Source: Hymenolepis diminuta (lineage: Eukaryota; Platyhelminthes; Cestoda; Cyclophyllidea; Hymenolepididae). Taken from it: a DNA stretch of 64,000 bases. The notes below the pieces were generated by a model that saw nothing but the letters and a program-made list of their open reading frames with translations, was not told the DNA's origin and did not search any database. Every line of letters starts with the position of its first letter. Position 1 is the first letter of the stretch. The stretch is taken from contig CAADRB010000030.1 of NCBI GenBank assembly GCA_900708905.1, positions 242,707 through 306,706 on the forward strand, written 5' to 3'. Below are positions 14,108 to 27,600 of the stretch, piece after piece. Made by a program: the position numbers and the translations under genes.

Positions 14108-14169
14108 AGCTAATTTTGAACCAAAAAACTGTATTTTCTTTGTTAGGCCCGGGACTTTTCAGCCCGTGT

Positions 14170-15556
14170 TATGATCGACCGGTAAATAAGTACTGAAGAT
14201 CAAGAAAATAAACTCAAGAGATCGAGCATTGGCGAAGTGACCTAAATTCATTAAGTAAAAAGGTGGGCAGTCTAATAAATTCACATTTCCTCTTGAGAAG
14301 ACAGAATATTTTACCATTTATGCCTGCTGAATTTCTGTGTACTACGTATTTGTTCAAATTATTTGAATTCGTTAGTGTCTCTCGTGCTTTAAACCTTAAC
14401 ACATGACTACTCTTAAAAATTGTACATTTTCGTGTTCTGTCATGAGTAGCAATATTAATACCATCTCTATCAAATCACAAAAAGCTTTCGCTGACACCCA
14501 TTCAAGGAAGTACGAAAAATTTTAGTTTTCACGTTGCAACAAAAATCATTTACAAAATTAACTACAAGTTTCCTGCTTATGTTTCCTAAATAAATCAACC
14601 GTAAGCAATAACCCTTGTCTATAACCCGACATTCAATTCGGCTAATGCATATTTTATTATTTAAATTAAGTGATAATGTTATGTGTACATTCCTTAAATG
14701 TCAGCTTCCTCTCTCTTTGTGTTCGCATCACGCTGGGAACTATAGCAGTTAAATAACACTAAACTGCCCAGGGAATCAAATGTAGAACTCAAGGAGGAAA
14801 AAAGCGAGTAATCTAAATTTTGATTGGCTTACAATTTAGTACAATTGTTCTATCACAAATATCTTTGCCATTTCCAACATTAACGGCAGGTTTCAAAAAT
14901 AGATTCATAAGAAGTAAGCGATCATGGTCTTATGAACCAGAATAAATAACTGAAAATATATGGGCTAATCACCATTAAGATGTCTACACTCCTCTAGTAT
15001 CATCTGCGCTCATCATTCAATACCAAATGTCAATGAGTTAACTGCATATAAAGTAAACTGCATACCCACAAATCGGTTGGACTATGCTCCGTTGCGTCAA
15101 CCAAATTGCTTAACTGTCTAGACTCCGTCAAGGGTAATAATCAAGTCTACATGTATTCAGAGCTGATTGAGTATGACAAGCTGTTCATCCAATCTCGGTA
15201 GATCAGTCCCTTTAGGCAGCTAAAAAGACCTCCTAGTAGACCTTATAATTTGGATTACGGTCACAGAAAACTCTTGGTCTGTCCCTCTAATGTTTGTAAT
15301 GGTCTTCCATATTTAAAACTCGACTCAATATACTGGGAATTGATCTAGTCAAGGCGTGATTGTTTGGAGTCCTCTGGTCTTTTGTCCGTTATGGATAGTT
15401 CTTGATATCTATCTCATAAATTAATAATTAAATATTTCGATTTTCACTTCATCTAAGGAGTATCAGTATCCGCTATCAACGAAATAAATCAAAATTACTG
15501 AAAACCCTACCACAATCGCAGAAGGCACTATTTACATGAAAACGTGTTAGCGTTGC
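14170..15556. other. Intergenic stretch downstream of MIC60
   Basis: No recognisable coding sequence. A short block at 15140-15225 shares ordered matches with 26105-26185 and is listed as repeat R4. Confidence 0.5.
15140..15225. repeat. Possible dispersed repeat R4, copy 1
   Basis: It shares GTATTCAGAGCTGA exactly with 26105-26185 and, about 60 bp further on, a related 'TTTAGGCAGCTAAAAAG' block. The intervening sequence is poorly conserved, so this is tentative. Confidence 0.3.
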
Positions 15557-15562
15557 TTTATT
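15557..15562 (-). terminator. Poly(A) signal of MIC60
   Basis: AATAAA on the minus strand (TTTATT on plus), 125 bases past the MIC60 stop codon. It is the first canonical hexamer seen there. Confidence 0.6.
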
Positions 15563-15686
15563 CTTCTACAGGTACTGACAGTTGAAGACTATGTAAAGTA
15601 GGCTTTGGAGAGGGTAGAGTTAGGAAATAGACTAGTGAGGAAAATAAGGTGAGGAAAAACTACACCAATTTTCTGTCATATCGCTT

Positions 15687-18600
15687 TTAAAGTCTCTCTT
15701 CAAACGCCGACACATTCTGAGCCATAGCGTAAGCCAAGAGAGCTTGAACAGCTTGGTGTACTTCAAGAAAGCGTCTAGCATCACGGATCCAGTCAGCAGC
15801 CACCGCGGCAGACTGTCCACGAAGCTGGGAGAGAAGTCGCACAGCAAACTCGATATCTGCACAGTTGGTGGGGTCCACATTCACAGCAGTATCAGTCTCG
15901 GGCATCAGAGCGGCACGAGCACTTGTAAGGAGGCAAAAAGCATCGGGTATTTTCGACTCATCTTCTGGCCATTCGCTGTCAGGAGTCAGAAGAGTGGTAC
16001 CTACACCTGGAAGTCTGGAAAGCATTCGTCTACGACCTAGACCATCGAAAAGAAGACGAGCTTGCAACCAGGAGATAGCATAGCTCCACAATGATCCGCC
16101 GGTTTCACCGACCAGTGCTACATTGCATGCTGTCTTATAAACCTATATCAAAAAAAAGTGGATGGTGAGAAAATACACAATCCTGCATTGTGAAATTAAC
16201 TAATCAAAACAAACCTTGTTGAAGCGTTGAAGAAGGCCCTGCCTTGTATAAACGCCTTTATCTAGCACCTCTTCCGGTAGACTGTCAACAATCACGTCTG
16301 CGAATTCATGATTTGGGCTAGCAATCTCTTTGACAGTGTCCACATAGCTACCCAGTGGTTCACTCATATAGAAGGGTTTGAATTCATCCGATCGGCGTGC
16401 AAGACTAACTGTAGCGCCAATTTTTGAGAAGGGCACTTCCAAGGCGAAAGCGAGGGACTCTACGGCGAGCCAGAGGGCCTGAGTCTCCTTAGCAACTCGA
16501 TCGATATCAGCACGACCGTCGACTACGTGTTCAATGGCTTCCATACGACGAATCCAGCGGTAGATTTCACCCTCAATGGCGACCTTCTGTTCCTCTAGGG
16601 CTTCTCGCATGCGAAGATCGAATTGACTCTCTAGTTCTTCTTGCTTGAGACGAAGCATATGAGCCAAGTGGTGACCATGGCGAGCCAGTGCGGCGTTCAA
16701 CTCGTGTTCAGTGTTGGCCTTAGCCTGCTTTTCCTAAAGAGCCATTAAAAAAATTTTCATTTACGGTTATAGATAGGGATAGTCAAATTAACATCCTATT
16801 TGAGCCAATCAATAACAAATAAAAGAACATGATTTCTTTACCATCTTATATCATAAATTTAAAGCTGACATTTTAGACCTGACTTGGTGTTTTTCCTTTA
16901 AAAATTAACGTCCATGAAATTTTGATACATTTGGTGCAGTTTGAAAGTATGGCAAGAGAATATGGTGAATTAATAACCAATAAATTCTAACATCCACATC
17001 AATGTTCGCCCAACACTCAAATGTTTAATATTTCGTTGCCACACTTGACGTAATAACCTCGAATTCGTTTACTTTCTGACTGTATATCCGCTCCCATCAG
17101 TTCACATTTATTCATTCACTCTCTTATCCGCCCATCTGGGGCATAAGTTAGCCAACCTCACCAGTGATGTGGGATTCCTGGTTGAAAAAGGCGGATTTCA
17201 TCCTCGCCTTGATCATCTCTCTAAAATCACAAATAATTAACTTAGAACAACGTCAATTTAGCATTCATTATTAGCATTTATGAAACGCTTTAATCTAAAA
17301 ATGATGTGACATTCGTACTCATATTTAAAGAAAGCAGCACCAAGATAAAAGGAATAGAATACACAGAGAGCAAAACCTGTGGAATAGCGTATGAAAAGAA
17401 AAAGAGAAAATATAAAAAGGAGGAGTAGATTAAGCTTATTCATTCGCTTAATGCATCTTATACTCCTGTACCATTTAATTTTGGTAAAACATGCAGTTGT
17501 TTTTCATATTCCCTCTGAGGTTCACAGTATTTAAGAAGTTAGAACATCACTAATACGGAGTGGTTTTTAAATGTCAGACGAGGGTGTTATCTGATTAACT
17601 CATGAGAAATATTCTTCCTTGGTTAACAGACATATAGAGGTCGTATTATTACCCGCGGCAAAGGTAAAAAGCCTGTCTCTAATCATGAGAAATATCTAAA
17701 GAGAATAGTAGAGTGATCTAAATAAAGAGTGAAGAGAATGAGAGATGAGCAGGAGAATATCATTTCGAGAATGGAAGAAATCAACTAATCCTACTTCGGA
17801 ATAGTGGGATTGTTTGCTCGTTATTTAATGAGAATAGTTCACCCCAGCATGACAGTTTATGCTAGGTTTCTGAGGCGACGTTCAGAATTAATAGATCGGT
17901 AGGTTGAGAAAGAGAGATTGACCATGCCGTTTCAGTTTATCTTTCTTCTCACACCAGTTAGCGGGTAGTAGTGTTTTTAATTCTTCATGGTTTATTCAGC
18001 GAACTTTCACAATTTTAAATCTCAATAATATACATCCGATTTGCTCTTATGGAGGCGTTAACGGTAATCAAGGGAAACCTAATTCCAAGTATGAAAAAAT
18101 CGAAATGGTCACTGGAAAGGAAAGATAATATAATCTGCAAGTTACTAAATTGCATTTATTCTTTGAAGGAACAGAAAGTCAAATTGCAGAGCAGACTAAG
18201 CAATCTTCTTGTTAGACTAGGTTATATCAATAAATTCTAGTCCAATACATGTGCTTGATGAATCTATGGTAAAATTAGTTTCCTCTATCCTCTCTAGTGC
18301 ACTATATGTTGGAATCTGCCGTAAAAGCGTGGGGATAAATGCCAAGTGACAATGTCAGTTGATTGGAGAGTCATGGAAAATTATCCTCTGCCGTTTCACT
18401 TCACTTGGGAGGGGAAAGGTGAAAATAGGAGGAAGGCGCTGCGGTCGGTCGAAAAATGGGCAGTCATTAACCTTTTCGCACCCAGAAGGTTGCGGCTCCT
18501 GATAGGAGTCAATTTATGGAATAACCATCAGTGACTCAGAGGAATTTAGAAAAAAAGCTTATTATAAAGTGGACGGAAACAGGCTAAGAAATCAGAATCT

Positions 18601-21600
18601 TTGAACGATATTGCGTTCCAATGAGCTACTCTTGAATTTATTTCAATCCCTAAACTCAAATGCTCTGTTCTATCGAATGACACTCGACTCTAGGTAACTT
18701 TAAGGAAAATTAGATAGGAAATGTTTGAATGCAAATCAACGTATTATAATTTATACGAGACTAAATCACCTAACGCACATTAGCCTAGGCATAAAACTCA
18801 GTAGTTAATGAACCTGTTTTAATAGAGCAAATAGCTTCTCTACAGTAAAACCCGTTTACCCCTCGAAATCAGAAAGTATGTGAATTTAAAATTGGGATGT
18901 TAATTGAACTTTCAAATCATCAATGATCTCAATTTCGGACAATTCAATTAAATTTCAAATTAGAAACATTACAAAAGAGATCCTCATAAGTACCAATATA
19001 TATATATATATATATCATATCATTGTAATTCAAACTAACCCGATAATAATTAATATCTCTCTTATATCAGAAGATCTCATGGCAGATACTACTATAACTA
19101 ATGAAATGAAGGGGTACGCTGGAATGGTGCCTATAAAAGCAAAACAGGAATTTAGAAATTGCAAGATTTCTAAAAGTCGCCACGTCTCACATTTGCAAAG
19201 TTAGAAAGGAGCTGAATGAAAAGAATGGTGATGAATTGGCACCACGAGGAAGGGAACACAAGAGCGTTGTTAACGTCCAGATCATTCATTCACTCAGAAA
19301 ACCTAGAGCTTGTGGTGGCAGGGAAAATTGCATGACATGGTATGATGGACAAATATTGGGGGGAAGTTAATGCACGACATCTTGCCAAATATCTTCAAGT
19401 GTCTGAAGGAACAACAATATATTAGGAATGTTGTCCATCAAGACCTCAGATACCTCGGGCGAGTTGAGCTTATGTGGACAAAAATAACTCAAGAAAATCG
19501 TTTAATGCATGCAAAACGATTCTTAAAGAAATTGCAGCACCCAGAAGAGTTTCTTTGGTTTTTCTCCGACCAAAAACACCTCCACCAGAATGAAAAAGTC
19601 AATCCAAGAAATAAGAGGTGGCTACATGTGGGCGAACGCCATTGAAGTCCCAACTATTTTGCGCACAAAGTTCCCAGAAACAGTGATGCATTTCGGTGTT
19701 GTTAGCAATGAGGGAGAGGCACATTATGACTCCTCAACTATTTCCACAGAGCGTTAGCGTCAATGCAGATGCAGATACCTACGTGGAGACCCCTCAAATC
19801 GTTGTTGCTAGGCCGCCTTGCATAGACAGCGTAGCCAATGAAAGATACCCCTGTCTTCCAACAAGATTTGGTTTCATCCCATAAAGCTCACAAAACCCAG
19901 GATTGGATGGCCGAGAATTTTCATCATTATGTCACACCAAGCTTATGGCCGCCCCCTAACTCATCAGATCTTAAGCCTTCGCATTATTACGTGTGGGACG
20001 GGACGTGGCGTGGTTGAAAAGGACGTTAATAAGCATTCCCATAACAACAAATTCTCTCTGATGGAACCAAGAGCCCAAGCAATGAAGGATATCAATAAAG
20101 ACCATCTCATCAAAGCTTGCAGTCGACTTTGAACTCGAATTGAGTCGGTGATAGAAGCCGAAGGCGAATATACAGAATAAAACCTCGGTCAATATTATTT
20201 TTATTGGTTTTACAGTTTGTTACAAGAAATTGTAAATTTCAACCATCAACAGTTTCATTTTCTATTTTTCTAGAAGTGCGTAGGGTGGACTCAGATACCT
20301 TGCACATAGACTGTTATAGAAAACATGACAATCGATGAACTCGTCAAGACATGACAGATAGGGGTTCGAGCCATAGAGACACAAAGACCCATTGCGACTT
20401 CGTGGACAAAAAACCAAAAAATTGTTAAGGCGGAATCTGATTAAAGAATAACTTTGGAAAAGCGTAGATTCATAACCGTGAGAGGGGAGAGGAAGGGAAT
20501 AATAATAAGGGCACCTTGAAATGAGTGATTTATATTGTTCCAACCCAGATTCTGAACACATTTAGTATCCTCAAAAGAGGATGATATCCAAAAGTAGTAT
20601 CGTGAAAAATTTCCCATCATTCACAAGAGTGTGATATGAACAAACGTGTCCCCTGAGTTCCACATGAAAATGGAATGCAAAATTTAACCAGGAATTCTTA
20701 TTTACAATATGTAAACTAATTAAATTTAACGAATTAATTTAACCGTTGGAGTGCGTATGTGCTGATCTAACAATGGACAACTATATAGTAATAACCATCC
20801 TCATGGCAAAAATTAAACGGATTTCGGAAATAGATGGTCAGAACCTCATAGAAAAACGAAGAGCTTCAACTTGAAGTATAGATTGTAGGTGACTTGATTA
20901 GAGTTCAAGGGATAAATTAACTAAAACGGGACTGAAAGGACATTAACCACGATCTACCGGTGGTTGCATAAATAGGGAGTTTAGAAAAGAGGAAACTCAT
21001 TTAAGAAATTAAATTGAATGAGAAAGACACAGGCGCAAACAAAAGGCGTCTAAAGGCCAATTTTCAAAATAAGAGGTAAGTCTTTGGGGAGGAAAGCGTT
21101 TAAAAATGTAGGGGCTTTTAAACTCTACGCACATCCCAACAAGGCCCGATGTACTCCTTATCTTCTAAAATTAAGATAGAGATGCGGAAATGAACTGATT
21201 TCAGAGGGAAAATCTCTCAAAGGACACCGTGTGCACGAACGGTAAATTAACACTTCGGAATAAATTAGCAGTGTTTGTTCAAATTTTTTCGGTACATTTA
21301 AAAATAAAACTGCTCCGATTTTTCCCCCAAAGTAGGACTAACATAGAAATTTTAATTTGGAAATGTTGCGTCTACCCAAAAATTACATAAATTTAGGATT
21401 TCTGTTAATTAATTCAGACAGACGGGCAAGGATCGATTAGGTATTATTACTTAAATACTCCTGGGTTGAAAGATTGTAATGGCTTAGAATGGGGAACTTG
21501 CGAAGTTATTACCTTTCTAGACCTTAACATACTAAAACAGCACAAGATGAAGAAGATAGAAACTAGTGTTAGAGAGGAAAATACCACGCTATACTGAATC

Positions 21601-24600
21601 TAGATTATTATGTAAATTCAATAAACAACTCAGGATGTTAAGTTAATATTAAGCCACTCCAAGAATTAAGTCAGTTATAGACTCTAAATTCGATCCATGA
21701 GGTCTACGATCCACGTTTTAATTAAACTGATTAAATTCGACGGTTAAAACTACAGTTATGAGTAAAATCCAACAAAACAGAGAAAAGGAGACAATTGCTG
21801 TAGAAATACAGAAGAGTCCTCGATAAAACTAGTTTTGTATATTAAATATTTCAGTTCCCTCTCCTGAGACCAAGAGAAAAATGGTTAAACTATTAAGGTT
21901 TGGGAAGCGGGAGGATTGGAAAAGTACAGTGAATGTGTTGAAACTAATTGCGATCTGAATTTAAAATTCTGTATGTAGAAATAGGAATTGTGCTTAATTA
22001 AAGTGAGCAACTAATCCATTCAGCAATTTGATCAAAATCTGTAACATTAATGCGAAATGATAAAAACTTGTGAAGTTAATTTGGAAAAAAGTTAACAGAA
22101 TACGTGGCAATAGAAAATATGGCAGTGCATTCGAGCATATTCGAGTAACTTATCCAAAGATCTAGTTGCTAACCTGTTCTTGGTAAATCCCAAAGAAGTA
22201 GTGACATAGCGGTTAACGTGTACATCTACCAAATCAAAAGTCAAGAATTCAATATTCAAAATTATTCAAAAGAAGGATGGCAGAATACACATTTCTCATC
22301 AGAGATGCTCCAAGATGCTACTCCTCCATTCAGGAAGGGTGTCGAAAAACCTTCAATTCAATAGGTCTGAGAATTATTAGGAGGCAAAAGTGTATATTAC
22401 TTCTGAAATCCAATCACAGTTGTTAAGCGAACTTAACAGAGATGATTAGTACAAGCATGTCCAAGAATTCTGTATGAAAATAATAATTATTTATATTTGA
22501 CATCACCCAAAAGTCAACTCCTAGTATAAAAGACACAACTTAGTCACAAAAAGCAAATCTTCATATGAAAACATCAATTTGCAAGCGCACATGGATGTAT
22601 CCTTAATCTTAAAATCGATTTTAAGTCCAATTTGTTTTATCCGTACAGTTAAAGCACTAGGCCCTAGTAACCAGTGAATTCGCGACCAAAACGTTAAAGT
22701 TCTGAACGTGTGGTCAGGGATCATTTGAGATTACGCTTACAGGCTTGTTGTGTATAAATAGATATGATTTTCATCTCGAACAAAGGTTTACTAGAAAAAA
22801 AGTCTGATTTTAGACGCTTTAACAAGTATAATTAGGATTAATGTGATGACTGCACTAGAGGAGTGCTGCAAACTCTGTTAGATGGGTATATGAAAAGGAA
22901 TGAACATTTCCGGTAGTTTATAAATGTTTAACATAAGTGACTGCAATACAAATATTGCAAAGTAATATTTTTTCTATTAGAATTTTGATGACAAACAGAT
23001 TTTTTGTCTGTTAAGAGCAGAGAAGTTTGAAAAAAGACACCAATGGTAGTCATTCATTCGCCGACAATAAGAAAAACCGCAAGAGATTCGAAAAGAAATT
23101 AAGGGGCCTGCAAAACACATTCACTACATGCAATAATGAATAAATTTAAGAATGATTCAATAATTTCCTTTCTCAAAGGATGATTGTATTTTATTGATTA
23201 AGGATAATATTAAAAAATCATAGCGGTTTTGGAAGTACATTCTTTTCGAATCGGTTGAATGATGACGATGCTTTTCAACACTTCTCTTGGGCAGAGGCAA
23301 GTGTCATTCATTGGATATGCACTAATTAGTATCGAACTAGGATCTCCTACTTGGCTGTTGTGTACGATCACGTCTACCGCGTCTGTTCACGAAATACATT
23401 ATGAATTTCCCATGGATTACGATTATTTTTATTCAAAACTATGAAAGAATATCTCTTAAATTTGAGAACATTACATCTGCTCAGGACTATTGAATAGTTT
23501 AATAATATTTATTTAATCATCGTAACACAGATTTGCAACATTTTTGATTGAAATATACTTTCCAACTACATCAACAACTACAGCTTTGGAAATATAAAAA
23601 GTTGAAAATATTAAACTAAAGACTTGGCGCTATTTGTTTAACGAGGAAATAAAAAATCGACGTGAATAGCATTGAATGAAGTTGACGAAGGTACACAGAA
23701 GCCCAGGCAGATACATATTTATCAAAAATGTAGATGAGATTCAATGAATTCCGATTCCCTTCGATGTACTTCCTTCCTTGTTGTTCCACGACGATAATAG
23801 TAAAAGCACAACGAAACGTAACATTATTTTAGGTGGATCTCCTTCAGAGCATCCCTAGTTAATTAATATAGCAAACTGTGAAAAAGATCAAGGCTTTGCT
23901 ACTGAAATGTCAAACTAATTAATAAGAATAGAAACATGAGGCTTCGGGATTCAGAATATGGTGAGAGGGAGGTAAACTTGAGGAAAAATTGGAAGTCGAA
24001 GGTATAAGATTCTTCGTTTTTCTCTCAAACTACAAGAATTTGTAGACGGAGAAATACACTGTGAACTACCGAAATACGAAGAAAAAAATTGAACTAAAGA
24101 GGGGAAGGAAAGATAGCGGAATATGAGCGTTGTATCCAAAACATTCCTCAAGGTAATAGTCACATCTATGGTGCAGCGATCTCCAGCAATACCCCATTCA
24201 TCAGATGACATTGGTCTGAATCCTATGTTCTAGACAAGATACTACCTGACTTAGTTAAGATACATACAGTGAGATGATTTTTATGTCTTACAACATCTGC
24301 TCTGACATGCCCATTGTTAATTATGACAATGAGTTCCTTATTAATTTGCCCTAGTGACTAACTCCTGCATATTAAACTTCTCTGTATTCAGCCAAACACT
24401 TTTCCCTTTTACCAGCTACTACATGAAATCATACTTCGTTCTCTACTAACACAGGTACCCACGTCAAGGGCTCTGTCACATTCTTTTCGTGTTATTGGTA
24501 GAAGAGCGATAACTTAGTAGGATCTCCCTAACCTACAAATAACGACTTTTGAGTAGTAGCTACTTCATTTATGAGAGCAAACTCTAAACTTCGCCGATCT

Positions 24601-27600
24601 ATAAACTCCGGTTCAGGTAATACTAGGGAGGTCATTATCAATCCACTTATTGATAAGTATCTATAAGATTACACCATCAACAAAAAATGAAGCGTCTATT
24701 GAGTCTTTCACTAGTTCATACCGATATGTATAAAAAGTGGCATTAACGTACTGTGGTAAAAACCTTGTAGGATAAAATCCGAGAAAAGAGGAGACATGGT
24801 TCAGACTATGTCTTGTTGCAATGATTTGTGTCGTAAATTCAATTAGGACTCGGGCGAATGCACGCTTGGTCAATAAAAGCCACTGTTATAGCGACTCTTA
24901 GTCATAAACATCAACTCCTGTTGTAAACAAATAGTGTAAAATGCATTAATCACTTCAGCACGAAATGGATGGTAGGCCATAAATAGGAAGGATCAGTATT
25001 GTACTGGATATCAATCATATGACGTAATAGGAAATAAGAAGGGAAAGTGGCAGGGAAGAATACTTGAGTTGTAAAAATAAAATCAATGTCGATAATTGTG
25101 GTATAAACCGTCCTAGACACAGTGGAAACGTCATGTCTCATAATTATTCGATTTGTGCAGAGTTCCTCAATGAAATAAGGTGAGCCTGATTAAAGAGCTA
25201 TAATTTGTGAAAATTAACTCACCAAATGGCCTCGATATCGTCTGTGGAATTTAGAAATGTTACCAACAGATGTAGGTGACAATAAAAATGAATTTGAAAT
25301 TGGATTATTACCGCCCCAAGATAAATCAAATTCTCCTCGTTCATTCTCAAGTAAAAAGCTAGGAAATTTACTGATAATTCAAGCTGGGGAGAAAGCAAGA
25401 AAGTATTTTTATGGTGCTTGAAAATAATGTTCTGAGCATTGAAAAAGAGACATCAAATAAAATCAAAGATAATTAGGAAATATTGATCCTAAAATCTGGT
25501 CAGAAATTCTGGAGAGCAAGGGAAGGATAAAAAATAATTTAATTAAGAAATCTTAAAACCCATATCATGGAGACAAATAATAAGGGCGATAAATATACCG
25601 TCGGAATAAAAAAATTTATTTCTATTTGCGTTCATATTAATATGAAAAAAAATGAAGGAAGAACATCTTATTAGTTTAGATATGCAATATAGCTGTCCAC
25701 CTAGAGTTAAGGACCCAGACAATACGGCAAGTCTCAATAACACAATAATGTCTGAATTGACGGATCTTAACAGAGAAAGGAGGGGTACAAAACAGCACCG
25801 ATAGGATATTATTATTTTTAACATGAGTATCACTATTTGATACTGCTCTTTATAACTAGTAACATCTCTGAAAAATCAAAATACTTTATGATTTTTTTAT
25901 GGGGAAGCACCTAAACATAAGAGCAGAATTATTAAAAAAACGGATGAAGGGGAGGGAGTCGAGTAGATCGAAAGAGTTAGGGTCAGAGCATCAACAACCT
26001 TGTTCAATCTAATTTCGTGATTCTTCAAGTTGTCTGCGTGTTATTTAATGCACCAAAGTATAAACTGCGAGATCTGACTATTAAGTTCCCGAGTGAGAGT
26101 TCCCGCCATCAGTATTCAGAGCTGACTGACGAGTGGATTAACTTAAGAGTTATGTCTAACTCCTTAGGCAATCAAAAAGCTTAGAAAATCTTACACTTTT
26201 CATCGCATGCTAAGCGACTACCGGTAAAGATCTCCAGACGTTTAAATGTTCAGGAACATGCCAAGTTGTTGGCATACTATGAAATTCTGAAAACGTTCGA
26301 GTGAAAAGGTGGTGATAAATTATTATAAAATTATATGGTCAGATCGATGCATACTACGTCAAGAATTGGCATCCAAAATTCGGGGGCACATAGTCGATAA
26401 TGGAATTCTGAGTAGTTTAAGAAACTGTGTAATGGAACGCTTATGTATAACTTGATTTTCAAGTAGAATCTCATCCTATGTATTCTTTTCGTGTTCCATT
26501 TTTAGGAAATGGTTAATTACTAAACCATTATAGGTAATTATCTAGTAATAAAACTCAATTTCAGTTTAGCTATGTGGTTGGCATGGCTTACCCCTATCCG
26601 AGTACGAATATATATAATAATTGTATAATAGCATAAACTTTTTTACTTGATTATCTGCAATAAACCTTCACATTATCTGCCTTTTCTGTCGGATATCTGA
26701 TATAAGAATCTACAGATATATCTCATTAATCACTGAAACTTTAGAAAGTAGATTGCACTTACAAAATACTTATTCTACATCCATCCATCTTGCTTTGAAG
26801 CAACCCATTAAAACTTAAATAATGTGCATCATCAACTCTAACCCTTTTAATTGCAAGTATATTTAAGCGGAAAAAAGTCTCATCCGATAAATATAAAGAC
26901 AAGTCAGTTGAATTTCTCTATATAGGAGACCAATTTTAGTTAACGATATCTTAAAAGTATTTTAACCTTGTGACTTGGTGAGACGTTCTGTTAAGAAGAA
27001 TCCATAGCATGTTTTAGAGAACTCTTTCCAACCTACTAGGTTCTACAAGATTCATCAGGATAGGAAGGGATGAATATCGCACATTCAAAGAAAACAAGAA
27101 GAGCTCCGTCTTGTCGCCAGTAACCAGGGGAATTTTCAAATAGAAGGGTGAACCATAGATAGACCATTGTTAAATCAACCAACAACTTAGGAGGAATGAT
27201 TAATAAGGTAGCTACTAACTATTATCAAGTCAAAAGTCATGAGATGAATGCTCATTGGTGCCATTCAGTGACGTGGATGGCCAATTTTGTACATCAAGAG
27301 GGGTAGTAGAATGCAAGTTTTTAATAAGAACGGCTCCAAGATACTTTCCCTTTATTCATGTCAAGTGTCGTTAACACTTACCATTACCATTACCGTTACC
27401 ACTTGAGAAATAAATCACATTTCACAGAGCAAAACATTTACCTCTGCATTTTGATAATACCTACTCCCATATTTACTCTGAAATATGACGTAAAAATACA
27501 ATTTTCAGATGTGTTCAATTTTCATATTCCCCTATCTAACAACTCATATTGGTGACAGTCACTGAAAGAAAACGTTAATGCGTATATGAAAAGAACACGG

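Larger units (their letters stand above)
12821..14169 (+). mobile_element. Mariner-family DNA transposon, inactive copy with assembly gap
   Basis: The terminal inverted repeats are 12821-12849 and 14141-14169. They are 29 bp and differ at one position, sharing the core GGGCTGAAAAGTCCCGGGCC. The element is 1349 bp including a 412-base N run, the usual size for a mariner. A TA lies just outside the right end (14170-14172 reads TTA), but the left flank reads CA, so the TA target duplication is not clean. The two ITRs are nearly identical while the transposase is broken, which suggests a fairly young but dead insertion, or errors around the gap. Confidence 0.93.

Noticed and set aside
15744..16083. 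Plus-strand open frames opposite the last MIC60 exon
   Set aside because: Shadows of the conserved minus-strand coding exon.
20262..20561. 99-aa minus-strand open frame
   Set aside because: It lies across repeat R3; the corresponding frame is not kept in the other R3 copy at 7.3 kb.
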